NCBI GenBank assembly: GCA_023258355.1 | Contig: JALQZL010000004.1 | Span: 1 to 32,387 of the forward strand | Origin: Wenzhouxiangellaceae bacterium | Lineage (GTDB): Bacteria > Pseudomonadota > Gammaproteobacteria > Xanthomonadales > Wenzhouxiangellaceae | Length of the DNA: 32,387 nt | Direction of reading: 5' to 3' | Shown: positions 18,076-27,041 of the stretch, in pieces | How positions within the stretch are numbered: the first letter of the stretch is position 1 | Layout: the number at the start of each line of letters is the position of its first letter | Notes under the pieces: model-generated | The model's database searches: none | The model's input: only the letters and a program-made list of their open reading frames with translations | Told to the model about the DNA's origin: nothing | Made by a program: the position numbers and the translations under genes

Positions 18076-18195
18076 CGTCTTATTTTAACGACTTCACGTC
18101 AGTCACTTCTGAGTATCCATCAATCCATTGTTGCTCTGTCGGGCAAGCACACTTGGTGCGATACTATAGGGGTCTTGTTTGTCGGGAATGTGAAA

Positions 18196-19689
18196 ATGTC
18201 GAAACGAAAACTGAGTATTTGGGGCTTAGTAGCGCTTTTGTTGTTGGTGGGGTGTGGGAATGCGCCAAGCCCTGTAGGGGCAAGCTCTGCTGAACGAACC
18301 GTGATTTTGATTTCGATCGATGGTTTTCGTTATGACTACTTTGATTTAGGCAACACGCCAACCCTAGAGCGCATCGCTTCTCAAGGTCTCCGTGTTGATA
18401 GTCTCCACCATGTTTTTCCAACCAAGACATTCCCCACCCACTATACGGTGGTGACTGGGCGCCACCCAGGCCATCATGGGTTGGTTGCCAACAGCATGTG
18501 GGACCCTGATCGAGACGCCAGATTTTCATTGGGGAATAGAGAAGCGGTAGAGGATGGGTTTTGGTATGAAGGTGGCGAGCCCATTTGGGTGACCGCTGAG
18601 AACCAATCGGTGAAGGCGGCAACGTTTTTTTGGCCCGGATCGGAGGCCCGCATTCGAGGTGTTCGCCCCAGTTATTGGAAAGTTTATGACGGTGACGTGG
18701 CCCACGAAGAGCGCATTGCTCAGGTGCTTGACTGGATCGACATGCCCGCCGAAGAACGTCCCCGGCTGATCACTTTGTATTTCAGCACGGTTGACTCTGC
18801 GGGACACCGCTATGGCCCAAGAGAAGCGCCTGTCCAAATGGCGTTGGAAGAAATTGACGGGCAACTGGGCACCCTGTTAGATGGGCTGGAAGCGCGCGGT
18901 GTTATGGATGAGACCACCCTGATTTTGGCCTCAGACCATGGCATGGCGCGGGTTGATTTTGATCGCTATATCATGCTGGATGACTATTTGGATTTGTCCA
19001 AAGTACGCGTCTCCGATTGGGGGCCAGCCACTCAAATTTGGGCAACAGACATGCCCGTCGAGGACATTGTCTCAGCACTCAAAGGGGCACACCCCAAAAT
19101 GCGGGTCTGGGCAAAAGAGGACATTCCGCCACGGTATCAATTTGGTACGCACCGTCGGGTACCCGATGTGTTGGTTGAGGCGGATATGGGGTGGATGATT
19201 TCAAATAAACCTTACATGGCGGGTCGGTCTCAATTTCAACTCTTTGGTATGCACGGCTGGGATCCCGCCCGCATTGAAATGCATGGCGGCATCACCATGA
19301 TGGGCCCTGATTTTGTGGCTGGCAGCGAAAGCCCCGCGATTCGTTCTGTCGACTTATATGAGCTGATGCCCCACCTGCTGGGGATCACGCCCAGCGAGAA
19401 TGATGGCACGCTGGCGCCTTTTACCCCCTACCTGAACGCGCAGGACCCCATCCGTTATCAAACAGTTCGCTTTGACTGCGGCACCGATACTGTGGAAGCG
19501 CGCGTCGCGCCAATGCATATGGCGCTTCATTGGGAAAATGAAGTGCACGTTCTTGACCGCATTGAAGGTGAGATAAACGGGCCCTCACAAATCTTTGGTG
19601 CCACCGGTTTGTCGTTTAGTTTTGATGAAGATGGGGCATCGGTCAGCATCGACGATCGGTTTGTCGCCGACTGCGTCACAATCCAGTAG
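18196..19689 (+). CDS. NPP-type (ectonucleotide pyrophosphatase/phosphodiesterase, alkaline phosphatase superfamily) lipoprotein
   Basis: Lipobox LLLVGC; VILISIDGFRYDYFDLGNTPTLERIASQG, HVFPTKTFPTHYTVVTGRHPGHHGLVAN (Thr nucleophile), ASDHGMA. Preferred start ATG 18196. Confidence 0.88.
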   Translation: MSKRKLSIWGLVALLLLVGCGNAPSPVGASSAERTVILISIDGFRYDYFDLGNTPTLERIASQGLRVDSLHHVFPTKTFPTHYTVVTGRHPGHHGLVANSMWDPDRDARFSLGNREAVEDGFWYEGGEPIWVTAENQSVKAATFFWPGSEARIRGVRPSYWKVYDGDVAHEERIAQVLDWIDMPAEERPRLITLYFSTVDSAGHRYGPREAPVQMALEEIDGQLGTLLDGLEARGVMDETTLILASDHGMARVDFDRYIMLDDYLDLSKVRVSDWGPATQIWATDMPVEDIVSALKGAHPKMRVWAKEDIPPRYQFGTHRRVPDVLVEADMGWMISNKPYMAGRSQFQLFGMHGWDPARIEMHGGITMMGPDFVAGSESPAIRSVDLYELMPHLLGITPSENDGTLAPFTPYLNAQDPIRYQTVRFDCGTDTVEARVAPMHMALHWENEVHVLDRIEGEINGPSQIFGATGLSFSFDEDGASVSIDDRFVADCVTIQ

Positions 19690-19703
19690 GCACAACTAAA
19701 GGC

Positions 19704-22700
19704 TTAGCGAATCCCTTGGGCCTTGGCCAGGCTGTAATACAACAAGGGAATCGCAATGACCGTCAAGATTGTTGAGACGGCCAAACCAAAAATAAGTGAA
19801 ATGGCCAGCCCGCTGAAGATCGGGTCGGTCAAAATAAACAACGCACCCACCATAGCAGACACCGCAGTTAAGGCAATGGGCTTGATGCGCACGGCCCCAG
19901 CCAAGACCACGGCGTCCTCAAGAGATTTGCCTTCGTCTAAGAGCTGGCGAATAAACACCACCAACAAAATTGAATTTCTCACGATAATACCGGCCAATGC
20001 AATCATGCCGATCATGCTGGTGGCTGTGAACTCTGCCCCCAACAACGCGTGTCCCGGCATAATCCCAACCAGTGTCAATGGAATGGGCGCCATGATGATC
20101 AATGGCATGATGTATGCCCGAAATTGAGCGACCAATAACAAGAAGATCACAAACACACCCACCGCATAAGCGATGCCCATGTCTCTAAACGTCTCATAGG
20201 TAATTTGCCACTCCCCATCCCACTTAAGGGCGGGTTGGTCGGGCCAATCTGGTTGCTGGATGTAATACTGGGAAGGCCCATCAGTTTGGTCACTCAAAAC
20301 ACTGGCCATGGCAAACATGCCATACAGCGGTGAGTCGACCCGGCCGGCCATATCGGCAGTGACATACGTCACCGGCAATAGGTCTTTGTGATAAATCGGC
20401 CCAGCCCAATCCTCTGATTGAATGTCAGCCACTTCACCCAACAAAACCGTGCTTCCTAAGCTTGATTGGAGCGGAATGGAGAGTAGGGCGGCTTGTTGGG
20501 CTTGATCCCCCTTGCTCATGATTAATCGGATGGGGATGGCATGTTTCGCGCTTGGGTCGTGAAGATAACTCACAGCGGCTTCGCCCACCGCACGGCTCAA
20601 AGCGCGCACTACCTGCGCTTGACTCACCCCGAGCTGGGCTGCCCGGTGTCGGTCCACATTCACAAACCATGCCCCTGTGGGTGCACTGAGACTCGAGTCA
20701 ATATCGACGAGCCCTTCGATCTCACCCATTTGCTCGACCAAACGTTCAGCCACTGTCGCACGCGATGCGGCATCCGGACCATAGACCTCTGCCACCACGG
20801 GTGCCAACACAGGGGGCCCAGGAGGCACTTCTACGATTTTTACACTCGCACCATAACGCGCACCAATCTCGGTGAGCGGCTGTCTCAAAGATAGGGCGAT
20901 CTCATGAGACTGACGCTCTCTGTCCTCATCAATCAGGTTGACTTGCAAATCCCCTTGCCAAGGTGCTTGGCGCAAATAATATTGTCTGACCAACCCATTA
21001 AAGTTTATCGGTGCACTGGTCCCGGCGTAGGCTTGCCAATCAGTGACCTCGTCGACCGTTTCTAAGTATTGGCCCATGGCCGTCAATACCGCCAAAGTCT
21101 CTTCGACGGGTGTGCTTTCTGGCATATCCACGACGACTTGAAGCTCAGACTTGTCATCGAAAGGGAGCATCTTTAAGACGACCACCATACACACAGGCAG
21201 CAAAGCGGCCAGTCGCGTGACACCGGCCAAACCACCCGCCAAAGTCCAGCGCCGTTTGCTGTCATCGCCAAGGAAAGGGGTTAACAGGCGGCGGAAAAAC
21301 GCCAGCACAGATGCATTCACACCTTTGGCTGATCCAGTCTCATCCGGCGAATCGGTCAAGGCAATCTCACCCCCAGCTGCCGCACGCTGGTGTCTCAACA
21401 AGCGAAGCGCCAGCCAAGGCGCCAAGACGAATGCCACAATGTTGGAAATCACCATACCGGCCGAGGCGTTGATGGGGATGGGACTCATGTAAGGGCCCAT
21501 GAGACCAGTGACAAACGCCATCGGCAATAAAGCGGCCATCACCGTCAGTGTCGCCATGATGGTGGGTGTACCCACCTCATCAACGGCGGCGGGGACGACC
21601 TCGCTTAAGTTCATGCCACCGGCTGCTTTAAAGCGTCTGGAAATGTTTTCGACCACCACAATCGCATCATCAACCAAAATGCCGATGGCAAAAATCAGGG
21701 CAAATAAGGAGACGCGGTTTAAGGTAAAACCCCACGCCCAAGAAAACACCAGGGTGACCAGAAGCGTGACGATAACAGAGAGACCAACAATCGTCGCTTG
21801 GCGCCACCCCATGCCGGCCAAGACCAACAACATCACAGACAGCGTGGCCATGATCAAATCACTGATCAGTTTCTTTGATTTGGCACCGGCAGTCTTGCCA
21901 TAGTTTCGGGTAATCAAGACTTCGGTATTGGCAGGAATGACACGGTCTTTTAGTGTTGAAAGCCTTGCTTGAATCGCCTCTGCAATCACGACGGCATTTT
22001 GCCCAGGCTTTTTGGCAATGGCGATGGTGACGGCTGGATAAAGGGTGCCTGGCGAGGCATTCCCCGACGGACCAAAGCCCAGTTGGACACTTTGATCAGG
22101 GACCGTTCCCCCGCGACGAATCTGGGCGACGTCTTTTAAGAAAATGGCTGAGCCATCTTGAACACCCACCACCAATTGACGGACTTGCTCCACTGTCTCC
22201 AAAGGCGTGCCCGCCACCATAGGAATCGAGATGCCTCCTTGGGTGATCCAACGCTCATCACTGGCCTGATTCGCCGATTGAATGGATTCGGCAACCGCAT
22301 CCAAACTTAAACCAAACCCGGCCAACAAGGCGGGGTCGAACACGACATCAACCCGATCAGGCACGCCCCCAATGGTGTAGACGTCACGGGTACCGGCAAC
22401 CCGTTTGAGCTCCACTTCCAAAGCATGTGCCAAGCGAGTTAAGTCTTCCCCTGTTTGCTGAAGGGTCGGGTCATACAAAGTGAGTGCCATGATTGGCACA
22501 TCATCAATGCCTTTGGGTTTGATCACAGGCGCGCTAGCGCCTAGGTTTTGCGGGAACCAATCTTGGTTCGAGAACACTTGGTTGTACAGGCGGACCAGCG
22601 CTTCTTGTCGTGGAATACCGACTTCGAACTCAATGGTGATGATCGCTTGGCCGCTGCGAGATACTGAGTAGACATGCTCGACACCCTCGACCTCGCCTAG

Positions 22701-22934
22701 AATTTGCTCGCCAGGCGTGGCGATCAAACTCTCCACTTCATAGACAGAGGCGCCTGGGAATGCCACGATCACATCGGCCATGGTGACATCAATTTGGGGC
22801 TCTTCTTCTTTCGGTGTGATCACCACCACCAAGATGCCCAAAATCAAACCCACCGCTGATAACAGCGGGGTGAGCCTAGAGTCTTGAAAGGCGCGGGCGA
22901 TGCGACCTGATATACCCAATGATGGTGTGTTCAC
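19704..22934 (-). CDS. RND-superfamily efflux transporter permease
   Basis: 1076 aa AcrB-like; LFALIFAIGILVDDAIVVVENISRRF TM4 Asp pair, AGIIVRNSILLVVFIRQ; GTG start directly after adaptor stop. Confidence 0.93.
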   Translation of the reverse strand: MNTPSLGISGRIARAFQDSRLTPLLSAVGLILGILVVVITPKEEEPQIDVTMADVIVAFPGASVYEVESLIATPGEQILGEVEGVEHVYSVSRSGQAIITIEFEVGIPRQEALVRLYNQVFSNQDWFPQNLGASAPVIKPKGIDDVPIMALTLYDPTLQQTGEDLTRLAHALEVELKRVAGTRDVYTIGGVPDRVDVVFDPALLAGFGLSLDAVAESIQSANQASDERWITQGGISIPMVAGTPLETVEQVRQLVVGVQDGSAIFLKDVAQIRRGGTVPDQSVQLGFGPSGNASPGTLYPAVTIAIAKKPGQNAVVIAEAIQARLSTLKDRVIPANTEVLITRNYGKTAGAKSKKLISDLIMATLSVMLLVLAGMGWRQATIVGLSVIVTLLVTLVFSWAWGFTLNRVSLFALIFAIGILVDDAIVVVENISRRFKAAGGMNLSEVVPAAVDEVGTPTIMATLTVMAALLPMAFVTGLMGPYMSPIPINASAGMVISNIVAFVLAPWLALRLLRHQRAAAGGEIALTDSPDETGSAKGVNASVLAFFRRLLTPFLGDDSKRRWTLAGGLAGVTRLAALLPVCMVVVLKMLPFDDKSELQVVVDMPESTPVEETLAVLTAMGQYLETVDEVTDWQAYAGTSAPINFNGLVRQYYLRQAPWQGDLQVNLIDEDRERQSHEIALSLRQPLTEIGARYGASVKIVEVPPGPPVLAPVVAEVYGPDAASRATVAERLVEQMGEIEGLVDIDSSLSAPTGAWFVNVDRHRAAQLGVSQAQVVRALSRAVGEAAVSYLHDPSAKHAIPIRLIMSKGDQAQQAALLSIPLQSSLGSTVLLGEVADIQSEDWAGPIYHKDLLPVTYVTADMAGRVDSPLYGMFAMASVLSDQTDGPSQYYIQQPDWPDQPALKWDGEWQITYETFRDMGIAYAVGVFVIFLLLVAQFRAYIMPLIIMAPIPLTLVGIMPGHALLGAEFTATSMIGMIALAGIIVRNSILLVVFIRQLLDEGKSLEDAVVLAGAVRIKPIALTAVSAMVGALFILTDPIFSGLAISLIFGLAVSTILTVIAIPLLYYSLAKAQGIR

Positions 22935-23954
22935 TTAGCGATCCTTTAGTGTGACCCGTTCGCCTTCTTTCAGGCCAGCCAACACCTCCACTCGTCCATC
23001 GCGCTCAACACCCATTCTGATTTGACGTAGCCGCGGTGTATCGTCATCGTCCAAAACATACACACCTCGAAGTTCGCCACGTCGAACAACGGCTGCCTTG
23101 GGGATCCAAAGTGCGCTGTGCTCGCCCACAGGCAAACCCACCCGAACCAACATGCCTGGAAAAAGTTGGCCATCAGTTTGGGTGAGATCCATTCGCACAC
23201 GAAAAGCATGGGTTTTGGGATCAGCGTAGGGGAAGAAGGTCATCTCGCCAGTGCGCAAGATTCGACCGTCATTGAGCGTCACCGTTGCCCGACGTTGTTG
23301 GCGGGCGAGATCGGCATAGCGCTGCGGGATAGAGACCACCACCCGCAAAGCTTCGAGAGAAAAGCCTGATAGCAATGGGGTTGAAGGGGTGACGGCTTCT
23401 CCTACCTCGACGTGACGTTCGGTCACAATCCCGCCGTAAGGTGCCATGACTTGGGTGTAAGACAACTGCTCTTCGGCTTGAGAAACTGAGGCTTGGGCTT
23501 GCGCAAAACGGGCTTGCGCGGCATTGAGTTGATTTCGGGCTTGGTCCAGCTCAGCCTGAGAAGCCACCCCTCGCTCCGCTAAGGGCCCAATACGCTCAAA
23601 CCGTTGTCGAGCATCCACCATACTGGCTTCGGCTTCCGATAAATTGGCAAGTGCTTGGTTAAGTCTGGCTTGTTGTTCTGTGTCATCCAAAGCCACAATC
23701 AAATCGCCAGCGTTCACCACATCATCAACATCGACTGGTAGCGCGATGATGGTGCCACTGGTTTGAGCGGAGACTGTGCTTTGCTGAACCGCCTCAATGC
23801 GGCCGTCTAAGCGCACTTCCTCGGTCAGCACATCTCGCACCACTGGCACCCACTCATTTTGGGCAAACGCAGTGAGGTGGGGTAACCAAAAGGTCAAGGT
23901 TAAGACAAAGAGCAGCGTAGGCTGGAGGCGACATGTTCGGCTTAGTGTCCACAT
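22935..23954 (-). CDS. RND efflux periplasmic adaptor (membrane fusion) subunit
   Basis: Signal peptide; biotinyl-lipoyl-like VSAQTSGTIIALPVDVDDVVNAGDLIVALDD, coiled-coil hairpin, APYGGIVTERHVEVGEAVTPSTPL. Confidence 0.92.
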   Translation of the reverse strand: MWTLSRTCRLQPTLLFVLTLTFWLPHLTAFAQNEWVPVVRDVLTEEVRLDGRIEAVQQSTVSAQTSGTIIALPVDVDDVVNAGDLIVALDDTEQQARLNQALANLSEAEASMVDARQRFERIGPLAERGVASQAELDQARNQLNAAQARFAQAQASVSQAEEQLSYTQVMAPYGGIVTERHVEVGEAVTPSTPLLSGFSLEALRVVVSIPQRYADLARQQRRATVTLNDGRILRTGEMTFFPYADPKTHAFRVRMDLTQTDGQLFPGMLVRVGLPVGEHSALWIPKAAVVRRGELRGVYVLDDDDTPRLRQIRMGVERDGRVEVLAGLKEGERVTLKDR

Positions 23955-23960
23955 GATTGA

Positions 23961-24015
23961 CTATCCTTTCAGTGATAGATTGGGGACAAACCCACCTCAT
24001 TGGCCGACTGTCCCC
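23961..24015 (-). promoter_or_regulatory. 5' leader/operator region of RND operon with two inverted repeats
   Basis: ggggaca (23982-23988) / tgtcccc (24009-24015) and ctatc (23961-23965) / gatag (23974-23978); TATAAT-like -10 on the minus strand just upstream (in aattctaatataatag). Confidence 0.4.
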
Positions 24016-24046
24016 ACTTAGCCAACTATTATATTAGAATTTACTG

Positions 24047-25000
24047 TTATACGTTTTGGTCTGATTGGTCCTGGCTGTGATAGCCAAGAGAACGGTCTAG
24101 ATGGGTATCAATTTGGTTCTGGACCCACTGGGCTTGGGCTTCATCCAAATCGCCTCGAAAACCACCGACTTGCGCTTTGCGCACTTTTAATGCCTCTGGG
24201 TCTTGGGCATCTCTCAAGCGTAGCGATTCATTTTGGAAATAACCTTCTTTTTCCAGCTTACGCATGTTCTCCACCGCGCCAAAAGCGATGGCTTTTTCAT
24301 AAGCCTCTTCTGTGAAGTACTCCCCTAACAAACCTGTCACCTGCTTTAGGGTTGCTTCCGTGTTTTGTCTGAGATCTTCATACCGAACAATTAAAGCATT
24401 GTCATAGCGGTGAGCCATCTTGGCCCAAAAATTGTAGTAGCGAATGATGGCTGGCAAACCCAGTTGGGGGTTTTGGACAAACGTCCATCGATCCATTGCT
24501 TGCCAATCAATGCGGCCATCTGGATTGACATCGGCCTCAATCAACTCTCGTTTAAAGGCCTTTGTCCGCTTTTGATACTGGCGGTGCCAAGACACGACAA
24601 TGTCGCCAGGGTGGCGAGCCAAGACCAGTGTCTTTTTATTTTGGATCAGCACATCATTGGTCGCATAGGCTTCTGCGATCAAATGTTCGAGGCTGTACCA
24701 ACCATTGGAAATAATCCAACGTGGCAGGCCTTTTTTTTGTAACGCCAACTCATCGGCAACAAACACTCGCTTCGGCGAAATCCCATCTCGATGATGGTAG
24801 AGCTGTGTCAGCAGCGTCCGGAGCCATGTCGAGCCGGTTTTGGGGTGACGAATCATCACCACTTGGCCTCGCGCCAACATGCCTCGGCGCTGTTGATCAA
24901 ACAGCCGGTACCTTAGGTGGGTTCTGGGTTTCTTAGGGAGCCACCCGGTGAGATATAAAATCCCCCAGTGTTTTATGCGATCGTGACTGATAACCATCAT
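24047..25000 (-). CDS. sulfotransferase domain protein
   Basis: 5'-PSB-like RHPKTGSTWLRTLL, 3'-PB-like LVLARHPGDIVVSWHRQYQKR, C-terminal VRKAQVGGFRGDLDEAQ. Confidence 0.88.
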   Translation of the reverse strand: MMVISHDRIKHWGILYLTGWLPKKPRTHLRYRLFDQQRRGMLARGQVVMIRHPKTGSTWLRTLLTQLYHHRDGISPKRVFVADELALQKKGLPRWIISNGWYSLEHLIAEAYATNDVLIQNKKTLVLARHPGDIVVSWHRQYQKRTKAFKRELIEADVNPDGRIDWQAMDRWTFVQNPQLGLPAIIRYYNFWAKMAHRYDNALIVRYEDLRQNTEATLKQVTGLLGEYFTEEAYEKAIAFGAVENMRKLEKEGYFQNESLRLRDAQDPEALKVRKAQVGGFRGDLDEAQAQWVQNQIDTHLDRSLGYHSQDQSDQNV

Positions 25001-25018
25001 GTATGTGGGTGTCTATGG

Positions 25019-25408
25019 TCAAGAAAGACTGATGGCGTTTTTTGGGTTTGGGCCGTATTGATTAGTGTTTGGCTCGCTATCAAACAACAAAAAAATAAGT
25101 AATATTAATCCACCGATCAATGGGAAAAATCCCAGCAAGATCCACCAGCCAGTCCGTCCCGTGTCATGTAGGCGGCGAACAATCACTGCCATGGTGGGCA
25201 CCAGCACAAATAGCCCGAAAACAATGGCAGGGAAACCTACGGCATTGAACCCGAAACCCCAATGTCCGCGCACCAAACCACCGCCTGCTTGCCAGCTCAA
25301 GAAAAATAGAATGGCGGTATTGACCAAATAGAATGTCCAAAAGGCTTTGCGGGTGGATCGCCCTTTAAATTCAGCGTACTTTTTAAACCCTTCAAGATAG
25401 GCACCCAT
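25019..25408 (-). CDS. DUF805 family membrane protein
   Basis: EFKGRSTRKAFWTFYLVN, AVIVRRLHDTGRTGWWILLGFFPLIGGLILLIFLLFDSEPNTNQYGPNP; start placed at internal Met of track ORF (25510). Confidence 0.9.
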   Translation of the reverse strand: MGAYLEGFKKYAEFKGRSTRKAFWTFYLVNTAILFFLSWQAGGGLVRGHWGFGFNAVGFPAIVFGLFVLVPTMAVIVRRLHDTGRTGWWILLGFFPLIGGLILLIFLLFDSEPNTNQYGPNPKNAISLS

Positions 25409-25606
25409 CTCGGCTCCTTTGCTGTTTGACAGGCTTGTTTGGTTAGAACCTGCATTATTTTTTGACTTTTCATTATGCCATGACCTCTGACTAAACCAAA
25501 ACCTCGACACATCATGGCTATCCAGCGGGTATTAACTCCTCACCGACACCCTTGCTTTAAACTATGGGATTGTTTAATGCGTGACTTCTAGATAAGGACA
25601 GTATCG

Positions 25607-25789
25607 GTGAGTGAGGAACAACATTACAAAAGTTGGATGTGTGTCGTGTGTGGTTGGATTTACCATGAAGAGGAAGGCGCACCGGATGATGGCATCCCAC
25701 CAGGCACCCGCTGGGATGATGTGCCAGAGTCTTGGGTCTGCCCTGACTGTGGTGCAGGCAAAGAAGACTTCGAAATGGTTGAGGTCTAG
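25607..25789 (+). CDS. rubredoxin
   Basis: GTG start with aagga upstream; [50 protein letters not shown] with two CxxC iron-binding pairs. Confidence 0.95.
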   Translation: MSEEQHYKSWMCVVCGWIYHEEEGAPDDGIPPGTRWDDVPESWVCPDCGAGKEDFEMVEV

Positions 25790-25805
25790 AGAAAGTTTCT
25801 TCAGT

Positions 25806-25835
25806 GGCTAGCCGGCGCTAATCACGCCGCTAGCC
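25806..25835. other. strong hairpin at the rubredoxin/cpdA convergent junction
   Basis: ggctagc-c-ggcg ctaatca cgcc-gctagcc: 11-bp stem with a single bulged C; overlaps the 3' end of the minus-strand gene. Confidence 0.5.
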
Positions 25836-26551
25836 CAACGCCCTTCTGGCCATAATTTAAACCATCGCGCCTTGGGCCCTGTGGGGTCAACGGTGAATCG
25901 GTCAAAACCCGCTTGCGAGTTGACAGAGGTCGCGGGCGCTGAAAGATACTGGATGCCTTTTCTGTTTTGCACAAACACTTGGTGGACATGCCCGAAGCTG
26001 ACCGCTTTTACCGACGCGGCATCCAAACAATCCATAAACGCCTCGCCGTTAGTCAATGGGTAGCGATCAATCCACGCCGACCCAACGGCCATCGGTGGAT
26101 GATGCACAAAGACCAATGTCGGTTCTTCGCTCTCACCCAGCTTTTTTAATTGGGACAAGTCGTCTGCCCCAAGTGTGCCACTGGGATCGCCGTCAACCAC
26201 GCTATCGAGCAAAATGCCTCGCCATCCACCCCAATTAACCACAGGGCCTGCGTCATAGCCTGCGGCACCAAAAATCTCTGTCATTACTGAGCGGTCGTCA
26301 TGGTTGCCTGGAATATAGGCAATGTGATGACAAAAACCCTCGAGATAGGACACAACCCGCTCATAGGCAGCCCGCCCGCCTTGCTCGGCGACATCACCTG
26401 TGATCACCACACCATCGGGCTTGAGCCTTTTGAGCGCGGGCAACAAAGATAAAAGATTGCGATCTGGGCTTTGGTCGCGATATAGACCCGCTGGGTCATC
26501 CAGCAGGTGACAGTCGCTTATCTGTAACAGCGTAAAGGGTGCTTGAGTCAT
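25808..26551 (-). CDS. cpdA: calcineurin-like metallophosphoesterase, CpdA-like 3',5'-cAMP phosphodiesterase
   Basis: ISDCHL, VVITGDVAEQGG, IPGNHDDR, LVFVHHPPMAVGSAWID, SFGHVHQ. Confidence 0.85.
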   Translation of the reverse strand: MTQAPFTLLQISDCHLLDDPAGLYRDQSPDRNLLSLLPALKRLKPDGVVITGDVAEQGGRAAYERVVSYLEGFCHHIAYIPGNHDDRSVMTEIFGAAGYDAGPVVNWGGWRGILLDSVVDGDPSGTLGADDLSQLKKLGESEEPTLVFVHHPPMAVGSAWIDRYPLTNGEAFMDCLDAASVKAVSFGHVHQVFVQNRKGIQYLSAPATSVNSQAGFDRFTVDPTGPKARWFKLWPEGRWASGVISAG

Positions 26552-26562
26552 GGTGTTTTGGC

Positions 26563-27021
26563 TTAGTTGGGAAGCGTGATATGGCCGACGCTTATTTGAT
26601 CGCCAATCGCCAAACCGAGACGGTCAGACAGGCCACCATTGAGCTCTAGAACGTATTGTGCTGGGCGCTTGCTGGGATAAGATCGGCAACGTGGGGTTTT
26701 ACAGGGCTTGGCGTTCTTAACAATGTCCACCACTCGAAGTGATGAGTCTAAGTAAATGATGTCGAGCGGAATTCGTGTATTTTTCATCCAAAACGCACGG
26801 GGGGCGGCGCGTCTAAAGATAAAAAACATACCCTCATCGTCGGCCATCTCATCGACAAACATAAGGCCACGCGCACGGGTCTCATTCGTATCCGCAATAA
26901 CGACATCAAACCGTTCGCCTTTGACCTCGACAAATGGTTGATCATCTGGGCAACCGGTCAGAGTGATCACAACCAGGGTCGCAAGCCACCAACGGGTCAG
27001 TTTTGAGGTCTTCGCTATCAT
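26563..27021 (-). CDS. DUF192 domain lipoprotein
   Basis: Lipobox LTGC; FDVVIADTNETRARGLMFVDEMADDEGMFFIFRRAAPRAFWMKNTRIPLDIIYLDS; likely start at second Met (27021). Confidence 0.85.
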   Translation of the reverse strand: MIAKTSKLTRWWLATLVVITLTGCPDDQPFVEVKGERFDVVIADTNETRARGLMFVDEMADDEGMFFIFRRAAPRAFWMKNTRIPLDIIYLDSSLRVVDIVKNAKPCKTPRCRSYPSKRPAQYVLELNGGLSDRLGLAIGDQISVGHITLPN

Positions 27022-27041
27022 GTTGTCCAGTGTAGCCAATC

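Noticed and set aside
19756-21903. Plus-strand ORFs 19756-20127, 21151-21492 and 21499-21903
   Set aside because: Antisense to the RND permease gene, low-complexity Met/Thr/Ala-rich translations typical of opposite-strand artefacts
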